In this document: one piece after another, positions 6,291-12,824 of the stretch | Position numbering within the stretch: position 1 is the stretch's first letter | Layout: every line of letters starts with the position of its first letter | Assembly: GCA_964423465.1 (NCBI GenBank) | Contig: CAYRFK010000084.1 | Location: forward strand, 1-18,511 | Length of the DNA: 18,511 bases | Origin: VGWF01 sp964423465 | Lineage (GTDB): Bacteria; Verrucomicrobiota; Kiritimatiellia; PWTM01 | Direction: 5' to 3' | The notes under the pieces: model-generated | Database searches by the model: none | Told to the model about the DNA's origin: nothing | What the model saw: only the letters and a program-made list of their open reading frames with translations | Translations under genes and position numbers: made by a program

Positions 6291-8000
6291 ATGAGAACGA
6301 CGATCGTGGTGACGGTGCTGCGGATGCTGGTCGGGTGGCACTTCCTGTACGAGGGGCTCGCGAAGCTCGTGCAGCCGGGGGGCTGGTCGGCGGCCGGCTA
6401 CCTGCGGATGAGCAAGTGGTTCGCCGCCCCCCTGTTCCACCACATCGCCGAGACGCCGGCGCTGCTGCGCGCATGCGACCTGCTCAACATGTGGGGCCTG
6501 ACGATGATCGGGCTCGCGCTGATCCTCGGCGTACTGGTGCGTCCGGCCGCGATCTGCGGCATCCTTTTGCTGGCGTTCTACTACATCGCCCACCCGCCGT
6601 TCCTCGCGTGGGCGGCCGAGGGACACTTCCTGTGGATCGACCGCAACGTCGTCGAGGCGGCGGCGCTGGCCGTCGTCGCGCTGCTGCCATCGGCCGACCT
6701 CGGCGCGTGGCTCGCCGCGCGGCTGCGCGCCCGCGGGTCCAGCGCAAGCGGGGCCAAGGACCCGGCACGTGGGAAAACTCCAAACTCCAAGGAAGTCGCA
6801 AGGGAAAAGGACGGAAGTTGTGAAGGGAAGGAGTTCCTGGGTCAGGCGGTGGATGCCTCGCCGAATCCCCGTCCGGCCTTCCCTCCTTCGCGCTCTTTCT
6901 CCTTGGCACTTCCTTGGAGTTTGGAGTTTCTCACTTCCTGTTTCCGGCGCCGTTCGGCTCCCCTCGCGCCTGCGGATCCGGACCCCGGCCGCACCGTTTT
7001 CGCTCCGGGTCGCCGCGAGCTGCTGCTGCGCCTCGGTTCGCTGCCCGTGCTCGGTGCGTTCGGCTTCGCCTTCATTCGCAAGCACGGCCCGGTCTGGGAG
7101 CGCGAGAACCTCAAGGACCGCGTGGACACCGTCACGACCGCCACAGTGAAGGCGTTCGACTTCGCCGACATCAAGGACCTGAAGAAGCCGGTCGACAAGT
7201 TCGGAAAGATCGGGAACCTGAAGCTCAGCCGGATGTTCCTTGGCGGAAACCTGATCGGCGGCTGGGCGCATGCGCGCGATCTGCTCTACGCCGACAAGCT
7301 TGTGAAGGCCTACTTCACCGACGACCGCGTCTTCCGCACCTTTCGCATGGCCGAGGCGTGCGGCATGAACACGATCCTCACCAACCCCGCGCTGATGCGG
7401 GTGATCAACGACTACTGGAAGAAGGAGGGCGGTAAGATCCAGTTCATCTCCGACTGCGGGCACAAGGACGGCCTGATCCGCGGCGCGGAGGTGTCGGTCG
7501 AGAACGGCGCATCGGCGGTCTACACCCATGGTGGCCGGTCGGACCAGCTGGCTGCCGGCGGCGCATTCGGCGAGATCGCCAAGGCGCTGGATGCGATGCG
7601 CAAGCTCGGCGTCCCCGCGGGGATCGGAGCGCACCGTCTCGAAACGGTCAAGGGGTGCGTCGAGCACGGCATCATCCCCGACTTCTGGATGAAGACGCTG
7701 CACCACACGAAGTACTGGTCCGCCCATCCCGAGGCCGGCTACTACTCCCACGACAACGTCTGGTGCCTCGATGCCGACGACGTGGTCGCCTACATGGAGA
7801 CGCTGGAGCAGCCGTGGATCGCCTTCAAGATCCTCGCCGCCGGCGCGATCGAACCGCGCGAGGCCTTCCCGTACGCCTTCCGGAGTGGAGCCGACTTCAT
7901 TTGCGTCGGCATGTACGACTTCCAGATCGTTGACGACGTCAACCTGGTCACCTCGATCCTCGACGCCCCCATCGACCGCAAACGCCCCTGGCGAGCCTAA
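6291..8000 (+). CDS. DoxX-family membrane domain fused to an uncharacterised enzyme-like domain
   Basis: GGAGG five bases before the ATG supports this start; the product has 569 residues. Residues 1-145 form a DoxX-type four-helix membrane domain (RMLVGWHFLYEGLAKL, then helices near 65-83, 86-104 and 118-135). Residues about 160-215 are encoded by an inverted-repeat element and look like low-conservation linker. Residues 240-262 hold a second N-terminus-like signal, G-R241-R-ELLLRLGS followed by a hydrophobic run, resembling a Tat signal or anchor. Residues 290-569 are a well-formed soluble domain with LKLSRMFLGGNLIGGWAHARD (311-330, written here across its repeats of glycine), TNPALMRVINDYW, IGAHRLETVKGC and DFWMKTLHH. 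The opening recalls aldo-keto-reductase-like barrels, but this is weak and I cannot name a function. The fifth hydrophobic segment would place this domain outside the cytoplasm. Two genes fused by the repeat, or one gene that gained it, are both possible. Confidence 0.82.
   Translation: MRTTIVVTVLRMLVGWHFLYEGLAKLVQPGGWSAAGYLRMSKWFAAPLFHHIAETPALLRACDLLNMWGLTMIGLALILGVLVRPAAICGILLLAFYYIAHPPFLAWAAEGHFLWIDRNVVEAAALAVVALLPSADLGAWLAARLRARGSSASGAKDPARGKTPNSKEVAREKDGSCEGKEFLGQAVDASPNPRPAFPPSRSFSLALPWSLEFLTSCFRRRSAPLAPADPDPGRTVFAPGRRELLLRLGSLPVLGAFGFAFIRKHGPVWERENLKDRVDTVTTATVKAFDFADIKDLKKPVDKFGKIGNLKLSRMFLGGNLIGGWAHARDLLYADKLVKAYFTDDRVFRTFRMAEACGMNTILTNPALMRVINDYWKKEGGKIQFISDCGHKDGLIRGAEVSVENGASAVYTHGGRSDQLAAGGAFGEIAKALDAMRKLGVPAGIGAHRLETVKGCVEHGIIPDFWMKTLHHTKYWSAHPEAGYYSHDNVWCLDADDVVAYMETLEQPWIAFKILAAGAIEPREAFPYAFRSGADFICVGMYDFQIVDDVNLVTSILDAPIDRKRPWRA
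6775..6929. repeat. In-frame inverted-repeat element within the DoxX fusion gene
   Basis: Bases 6775-6796 and 6908-6929 are perfect 22-base inverted repeats built on ACTCCAA units, separated by 111 bases. Weaker complementarity continues inward (CAAGG near 6799-6803 pairing with CCTTG at 6901-6905). The open frame passes through both arms without a stop, encoding residues about 162-213. The peptide has a loose composition (PNSKEVAREKDG and later FSLALPWSLEF) unlike the domains on either side. No transposase or terminal duplication is visible. Confidence 0.85.
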
Positions 8001-8032
8001 CCCGCCTCCTGATCGCCACCGCCCGCGTCCTT

Positions 8033-8054
8033 GCGTGCCCGCTCTTCACGCGGG
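8033..8054. other. Weak hairpin in the convergent gap 8001-8116
   Basis: Between the DoxX fusion (ends 8000) and the methyltransferase on the other strand (ends 8117), GCGTG at 8033-8037 can pair with CACGC at 8047-8051, or alternatively CCCGC with GCGGG (8038-8042 and 8050-8054). There is no T-run on either side. A bidirectional end is expected here from gene direction, but the sequence support is slight. Confidence 0.2.
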
Positions 8055-8116
8055 ACGAGCGAATCCGCCGGTCGGGGCTTGTCGAATCTTGGACTTCGTA
8101 GCGACGCGGCGCCGCT

Positions 8117-8893
8117 TCACGATGCCTGGGCTTTGCGTCCGGCCATCATCAGCCAGTGGCCACGGCGCGTGAAGAACCGCTCCAGCGGCCGCCCCAGCCA
8201 TGCGGGCAGAGGCATCAATCCGATCGTGGTCACCTCGACGCGGTCGAAACCGACGCGCCGCATCAGATCCTCGGCCTGTCGGCAGCCCAGGACTCGAACG
8301 TGTCCTGAGATTCCACTAAAGGCGGGGTCGTCCAGGGCGATCTTGGTGAGGTCGATGGCGATGTCCTCCCCGGCATGAAGCCCCAGCGGATTCCCCAGAT
8401 ACCAGCCACACGTCTGCTGCAGAGAGAAGGGGGTGTATCCCAGGATCGAGGCCAGCGTGTTCATCCAGCTGGTCAGGTTTTCCGATGTCATGAACGCCCA
8501 GCCTCCGGGGGCCAGGACGCGAAGCGCCTCCGCCATGAAGAGCCGGGAATTGTGGACATGCTCGATGACCTGGGTGGCATGGATGACCTCAAATTCCCCG
8601 TCGCCGAATGGCCACCGGCCGTTCAGGTCAAAACTCGACACCCGGATGCCCCGTGCGACCGCTTCCGCGGCGAGACCTGGGTGTCCCTCCACGCCGCAGA
8701 AAAGCTCCGGAGGCGTTTCCACGTATTGGAACAGACGCCCGCCGTTGCCGCACCCCACGTCCAGCAGCCGCCGCGGCTTCTGTTCGGCAACCCGGCGCCC
8801 CGCCCAGTCATAGGAACGATCGCCGCTCTCGACGTAGGCGTGCGCCACGACCTTCTGTAGCTTCGACATCATGCATGCATCCGGCGCGTTCAT
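8117..8893 (-). CDS. Class I SAM-dependent methyltransferase
   Basis: The product (258 residues from the ATG at 8893) has the class I methyltransferase fold signs. Motif I is LLDVGCGNGG at 43-52, an acidic end of strand 2 lies near CGVEGH (66-71), VIEHV is at 109-113, and RVLAPGGWAFMTSEN follows at about 125-139. These bind S-adenosylmethionine in the cytoplasm. The acceptor is unknown; the type is common in polysaccharide and lipid clusters. Two in-frame ATGs at 8872 and 8869 (MMSKLQ) may be the real start, since the first seven residues look unlike the family and no ribosome binding site stands before any of the three. The gene is convergent with the DoxX fusion and divergent from the YfhO-like gene, with 144 bases between their starts. 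Confidence 0.88.
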   Translation of the reverse strand: MNAPDACMMSKLQKVVAHAYVESGDRSYDWAGRRVAEQKPRRLLDVGCGNGGRLFQYVETPPELFCGVEGHPGLAAEAVARGIRVSSFDLNGRWPFGDGEFEVIHATQVIEHVHNSRLFMAEALRVLAPGGWAFMTSENLTSWMNTLASILGYTPFSLQQTCGWYLGNPLGLHAGEDIAIDLTKIALDDPAFSGISGHVRVLGCRQAEDLMRRVGFDRVEVTTIGLMPLPAWLGRPLERFFTRRGHWLMMAGRKAQAS

Positions 8894-9025
8894 CTTGCTG
8901 CAACGGGGGTTCGAACGCAATCCGACAGCCGGCGGCAGAAGCCCGGCGGCCGCGATGCCCGTCTCGCGTTCGCCGCCGGGAGCGGCTAGGCTGTGCGGGC
9001 CGGCCGCGAAGTGCGGTGCGGTTTC

Positions 9026-9030
9026 GGAGA
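9026..9030 (+). promoter_or_regulatory. Ribosome binding site that fixes a GTG start at 9038
   Basis: GGAGA is followed by seven bases and GTG at 9038. A GTG at 8993 is in frame but lacks such a site and would add 15 residues of poor quality. Confidence 0.65.
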
Positions 9031-9037
9031 CGCGCAC

Positions 9038-11539
9038 GTGAAGCCCAAACCCGACGCTGAACCGCCCGCCGCCGCCGCGCGCCCCCGCCGGGGGATCGGC
9101 GCGGGGATCCTGCTGGCCTTCCTGCTTCTGGCGGCCGCGGGGATGGGGAAGGTGCTGCTCCATCCCGACCGGGTGTTGGACTTCAACGACGGCAACATCG
9201 AGTCGGCGATGTCCCCGACCTACTCGCTTCCCGGCGCGTTCCTCCGCGTATGGGACAACCAGTTCTTCTTCGGACAGGGCGGGAAGCTCTTCTCCGTCTG
9301 CTCGGCGAGCCTCGGCGAATGGCTGGCCGGCCCGCAGGGCTACCGTCGAGGCTTCATCCCGCTGCTGCTGGCGCTCGCCGGGGCGGGCGTCTACTGGATG
9401 CTCCGCCAGTACCGGCTTTCCCGGACCGCGTCGGCTCTTGCGGCGGGCGTCGTGATGCTGGGCGGCACCTGCTACTCGTTTGCGGTGCTCGGCCTTGCCG
9501 TGCGGGCCGGCGCGCTGGGGTTTGCGGCGCTGGCGGCGGGGTTCCTGGAGCGGGGGCGGCGCGACGACGCCTGGATTCCGTACGCGCTGGGAGGCGGCTG
9601 CCTCGGGTTGGCGATCGCGGAGGTGCCGGATATCGGCGTCTTCCTGGCGGTCGCGACGGCGGGCATCTGGCTGTGGACACACTGGCCGGAGACGCCGGCG
9701 AAGGCGCCGTGGGTGAAGCTGGCGGGCCGGTTCGCCCTGTACGTCGTGTGCAGCGGCCTCCTCGCGTGGCAGACCATCGGCGTCATGTTCGCGACGCAGA
9801 TGCAGGGCGTGCAGCAGGGCTCCGACGAGGATCCCGCACAGCGGTACGCATGGGCCACGCAATGGAGCCTGCCGCCGGAGGAGGCGTGGAATCTCGTCTC
9901 GGGCACCCATTTCGGCACGACGGCGCGCTCGCAGGAGGCCCCGTACCGCGGCCGCATGGGACGCAGCCCGGGCTGGGAAACAACGAAGCAGGGCTTCCGC
10001 AATTTTTCGCTGACCGGCCACCACCTGGGTGTCGTGCCGTCCATCCTGCTTCTGACCGCGATCGTGGTTGCAATGGCCGGCGCGCGCGACCGTCGCCGGC
10101 TCGCCTGGCTGGCCGTCGCCGGCGGCGGGCTCTCGCTGCTGCTGGCGATGGGCAAGTTCACACCGCTCTACCGGCTCGTCTTCTCGCTGCCCTACTTCAG
10201 CACGATCCGCAATCCCGAGAAGTGGATGGTTCCGTTCGTCCTGTTCGCCGCCATCGGCATCGCGCTGGCGGTGGACGCCCTGCGCGATCCCGACGGCGAG
10301 GGCGCGCGGCGCATCCGCCGCGGGGCGCTGTGGATCTGTGCGGCCGTCGGGGCGCTGGCCGTCCTCATGCTGTTCACGACGGTCGCGGGCAAGGGCGGAT
10401 TCCTCGCGCAGCTTCAGGCCGAGGGCTATGGGGAGCTTTCCGGCGCCGCATGGTCCGCGGCGGTCATGGCGTCCCTCAAGACGGCCGCCATCGCGGGCGG
10501 GTTCGCCCTGGCGCTGGCGGTCGCGCCGCGGCTCGGAACGCTTCCCGCCGCGGGCCGGGCCGTTCTTCCGGTCGCCGCAGCCGGGATCCTGGCTGTGCTC
10601 GATCTCCTCGCCGTGAACGGCCACTACGTCGCCGGGCGGACCTACGGCCATGTCCTCGCGTCGAACCCGCTGCGGCAGTTCATCGACGCGAACCGGTCCG
10701 ACGGCCGCTTCAAGATGCTGCCGCCCGAGCACCCCGCGCTGAACAACATCCGGATGAGCCACATGCAGGTGTCCGGCTGCGACCTGTTCGACCCGGTCAG
10801 CGTGTCCCGCATGCCGACCGACTACGCCGCGCTGTTCGAAGCGCTCCAGAAGCTGCCCATGCGGATCTGGGAACTGGGCGGCGTGCGCTATTTCGTCACG
10901 CTCCCCGGCGGCGCACAGCAACTCGAGCAGAACGACGGCGGCCGCGGCCGAATCCGCGAGGTCTTCGCCGCGGGCGTGACGCAGATGGACGGAGGCCTCG
11001 TGCCGGTCGATGGCGCCCCCGCCGATCAGCAGGTCCTCCGCATCGCCGAGTTCACCGGCGCCCGCCCCAAGTTCGCCTTCGCCACGCGCGTGACCGCCGT
11101 GCCCGCCACGGCCGAAGGAGAGAAGGCCGCACTCGCCCGGCTCGCCGCGCCGGACTTCGCCGTCGCCACCGAGGCGGTCGTGCATGCGGACGCCGCCCCG
11201 GCCGCCGCGCCGGCGGAGGCAAAGACCCTGCGGACCGTGCGCGACGATCCCGCCGCCGCCTCGGTCGAGGTGGAGACGCCCGCGCCCGCCCTGCTGACGC
11301 GCGCGACCAAGTACGATTCTGACTGGAAGGTCCGCATCGACGGCGCCCCCGCCGCGCTCGTGAGGGTCAATTCGATGTTCCAAGGCGTCGTCGTGCCAGC
11401 CGGACGGCACACCGTGGACTTCGAGTACCACCCCGACCGCAGCTCGCTCGTCGTGGCCGCCGCCGGCCGCGCCGGCTGGCTCGGCCTCTGGGTCGTCTGG
11501 CTCGTCCGCCGCCGCCCCGGACTCATACAGAGGCGCTGA
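9038..11539 (+). CDS. YfhO-family large integral membrane protein
   Basis: The 833-residue product starts at GTG with GGAGA seven bases upstream. Residues 20-38 form the first membrane helix, followed by a first loop with DFNDGNIES, a placement typical of GT-C-like membrane glycosyltransferases. About ten further hydrophobic helices run to roughly residue 530. The C-terminal third is soluble and ends in the YfhO hallmark: YDSDWKVRIDGAPAALVRVN near 758-777, then VVVPAGRHTVDFEYHP and a final helix before an RRRPG end. YfhO proteins are linked to glycosylation of cell-envelope polymers such as lipoteichoic acid in Firmicutes; the substrate here is unknown. The last four codons, including the stop, overlap a dispersed repeat (11527-11552), so the natural end may have been altered. 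The sugar operon follows after a 292-base gap. Confidence 0.85.
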   Translation: MKPKPDAEPPAAAARPRRGIGAGILLAFLLLAAAGMGKVLLHPDRVLDFNDGNIESAMSPTYSLPGAFLRVWDNQFFFGQGGKLFSVCSASLGEWLAGPQGYRRGFIPLLLALAGAGVYWMLRQYRLSRTASALAAGVVMLGGTCYSFAVLGLAVRAGALGFAALAAGFLERGRRDDAWIPYALGGGCLGLAIAEVPDIGVFLAVATAGIWLWTHWPETPAKAPWVKLAGRFALYVVCSGLLAWQTIGVMFATQMQGVQQGSDEDPAQRYAWATQWSLPPEEAWNLVSGTHFGTTARSQEAPYRGRMGRSPGWETTKQGFRNFSLTGHHLGVVPSILLLTAIVVAMAGARDRRRLAWLAVAGGGLSLLLAMGKFTPLYRLVFSLPYFSTIRNPEKWMVPFVLFAAIGIALAVDALRDPDGEGARRIRRGALWICAAVGALAVLMLFTTVAGKGGFLAQLQAEGYGELSGAAWSAAVMASLKTAAIAGGFALALAVAPRLGTLPAAGRAVLPVAAAGILAVLDLLAVNGHYVAGRTYGHVLASNPLRQFIDANRSDGRFKMLPPEHPALNNIRMSHMQVSGCDLFDPVSVSRMPTDYAALFEALQKLPMRIWELGGVRYFVTLPGGAQQLEQNDGGRGRIREVFAAGVTQMDGGLVPVDGAPADQQVLRIAEFTGARPKFAFATRVTAVPATAEGEKAALARLAAPDFAVATEAVVHADAAPAAAPAEAKTLRTVRDDPAAASVEVETPAPALLTRATKYDSDWKVRIDGAPAALVRVNSMFQGVVVPAGRHTVDFEYHPDRSSLVVAAAGRAGWLGLWVVWLVRRRPGLIQRR

Positions 11540-11552
11540 GGACGCAGAGAAG
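11527..11552. repeat. ACGCAGAG-type short-period repeat, copy 1
   Basis: ACAGAGGCGCTGAGGACGCA and the next six bases match the copy at 12794-12819 at 24 of 26 positions by hand comparison. The repeat overlaps the 3' end of the YfhO-like gene: CAG AGG CGC TGA, its last three sense codons and its stop, lie inside. The unit is a CGCAGAG-like 8-9 base period. Confidence 0.75.
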
Positions 11553-11566
11553 CACGATCGGAGTGG

Positions 11567-11594
11567 TCCGGGAGGGCCGCCGGCCCCGGCGGCC
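11567..11594. repeat. GC-rich palindromic repeat, copy 2
   Basis: Bases 11575-11594 read GGCCGCCGGCCCCGGCGGCC, a perfect 9-base stem with a 2-base loop, preceded by CCGGGAGG as in copy 1 at 127-154. Compared with copy 1, stem position 6 is C instead of G and its partner is G instead of C, so pairing is kept. It lies 36 bases after the stop of the YfhO-like gene. Confidence 0.75.
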
Positions 11595-11599
11595 GGGTA

Positions 11600-11673
11600 G
11601 CCGCAGGGCCACAACCTGCGGCGCTGCGGCTTTCGCGACCACCCCCGGCGCACCACGTCGTAGCCGTGGCGCC
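11600..11673. other. Two tandem hairpins in the gap before the sugar operon
   Basis: GCCGCAGG (11600-11607) pairs perfectly with CCTGCGGC (11615-11622) across seven bases. GGCG plus CCACG (11647-11650, 11653-11657) pairs with CGTGG plus CGCC (11665-11673) with a 2-base bulge. With the palindrome at 11575-11594 they make three hairpins in 100 bases. They may end transcription of the YfhO-like gene or be part of a composite dispersed repeat. The rest of the 292-base gap holds a short AGGTTTC AGGTTTC doublet at 11742-11755 and the promoter candidate at 11796. Confidence 0.5.
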
Positions 11674-11795
11674 ACCCGGAACCAAAGCACGAGACCCATC
11701 CGAAGTCGCGAACGACAAGCACGAAACAGCCGTCTTCTTCCAGGTTTCAGGTTTCATTCCTCATCCGTCGACACCGGCGGGGCCGGGCCACCGGG

Positions 11796-11824
11796 TTGAT
11801 TCCGGCCTTCGCCGCGGCTACTCT
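11796..11824 (+). promoter_or_regulatory. Promoter candidate for the sugar operon, possibly leaderless
   Basis: TTGATT (11796-11801), a 17-base spacer and TACTCT (11819-11824) give a fair housekeeping promoter. Only seven bases separate the -10 from the ATG at 11832, so the transcript could begin at or next to the start codon. This fits the absence of a usable ribosome binding site there (GGAG is only one base from the ATG). Confidence 0.45.
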
Positions 11825-11831
11825 GCGGAGC

Positions 11832-12779
11832 ATGAGCGATACATCCCAACATGTTCTGGTCACCGGCGGCGCGGGCTACATCGGCTCGATCCTCGTCCCG
11901 ATGCTGCTGGCCCAGGGCCACCGGGTGACGGTGCTGGACAGTTTTCTTTACGGCCAGGCGACGCTTCTCGACTGCTGCAGCGATCCGAATCTTCGGATCG
12001 TCCGCGGCGAGGCCCGGGACGAAGCCCTGCTGAAGCGGCTGGTTCCCGAGGCGGACGTGCTGATCCCGCTCGCGTGCCTCGTCGGCGCGCCGCTGTGCGA
12101 CAAGCGTCCGGTCGAGGCGAAGACGGTCAACCTTGACGCCGTTGAGGCGGTCGTCGCCCTGAGCCGGCCGGGCCAGAAGATCCTCTACCCGAACACCAAC
12201 AGCGGCTACGGCATCGGCGAGGCAAGCCTCGAGTGCACGGAGGAGTCGCCGCTGCGGCCGATCTCGCTCTACGGGCGGCTCAAGGTCGACGCGGAGAAAG
12301 CTGTGCTCGGCTCCGGGCGCGGCGTGGCGCTGCGGCTGGCGACCGTCTTCGGCATCAGCCCGCGCATGCGGCTCGACCTGCTCGTCAACGACTTCACCTA
12401 CCGCGCCGTCACGGACCGGTTCGTGATCCTTTTCGAGGCCCACTTCAAGCGGAACTACATCCACGTCCGCGACGTCTCCCGCGCCTTCATGCACGCGATG
12501 ACGAACTTCGAGGCGATGCAGGGCCAGGCCTACAACGTCGGCCTGAGCGAGGCGAACCTCTCCAAGATGGAGCTCTGCCTCGCCATCAAGGAACAGGTGC
12601 CGGACTTCACGATCATGGAGGCGCCGGTCGGCAAGGACCCGGACCAGCGTAACTACATCGTCAGCAACGCGAAGATCGAGGCGACCGGCTACCGCCCGCA
12701 GGTCAGCCTCCAGGCCGGTATCGCCGAGTTGATCAAAGGCTACCAAGTCGTGCGGCGCAACCAGTTTTCCAATGTCTAA
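11832..12779 (+). CDS. NAD-dependent epimerase/dehydratase (extended SDR)
   Basis: The 315-residue product opens with the nucleotide-binding motif T11-G-G-A-G-Y-I-G18 and has an extended-SDR active site: NTNSGYG at 121-127 and Y147-G-R-L-K151. An acidic end of strand 2 (VLDSF) favours NAD over NADP. RNYIHVRDVSRAF in the second half is the typical sugar-binding segment of nucleotide-sugar epimerases and dehydratases. It probably acts on a nucleotide-activated sugar in the cytoplasm; whether it is a 4-epimerase, dehydratase or reductase cannot be told. ATG 11832 is preferred to the in-frame TTG at 11796, which is part of the promoter candidate. It is the first gene of the sugar operon, followed after 45 bases (which hold a repeat) by the nucleotidyltransferase pair. 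Confidence 0.9.
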   Translation: MSDTSQHVLVTGGAGYIGSILVPMLLAQGHRVTVLDSFLYGQATLLDCCSDPNLRIVRGEARDEALLKRLVPEADVLIPLACLVGAPLCDKRPVEAKTVNLDAVEAVVALSRPGQKILYPNTNSGYGIGEASLECTEESPLRPISLYGRLKVDAEKAVLGSGRGVALRLATVFGISPRMRLDLLVNDFTYRAVTDRFVILFEAHFKRNYIHVRDVSRAFMHAMTNFEAMQGQAYNVGLSEANLSKMELCLAIKEQVPDFTIMEAPVGKDPDQRNYIVSNAKIEATGYRPQVSLQAGIAELIKGYQVVRRNQFSNV

Positions 12780-12793
12780 GCCGGACGGGCAAC

Positions 12794-12819
12794 ACAGAGA
12801 CGCAGAGGACGCAGAGAAG
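12794..12819. repeat. ACGCAGAG-type short-period repeat, copy 2
   Basis: This copy reads ACAGAGACGCAGAGGACGCA and continues AGAGAAG; it matches copy 1 (11527-11552) except at two positions. It nearly fills the 45-base gap between the epimerase stop and the GTG at 12825. Its AAGG end (with 12820) lies four bases from that GTG, so the repeat may act as the ribosome binding site for the next gene. Confidence 0.75.
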
Positions 12820-12824
12820 GCGAT

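Noticed and set aside
6775..6929. Insertion sequence or MITE with a transposase
   Set aside because: No transposase frame, no target duplication and only 111 bases between the arms; only the inverted repeat itself is supported.
8894..11722. A very long minus-strand open frame extending upstream of the methyltransferase across the whole YfhO-like gene
   Set aside because: Its sequence is a low-complexity run of arginine, glycine, histidine and aspartate typical of antisense frames in GC-rich genes, while the plus-strand frame has clear membrane helices and the YfhO C-terminal motif.
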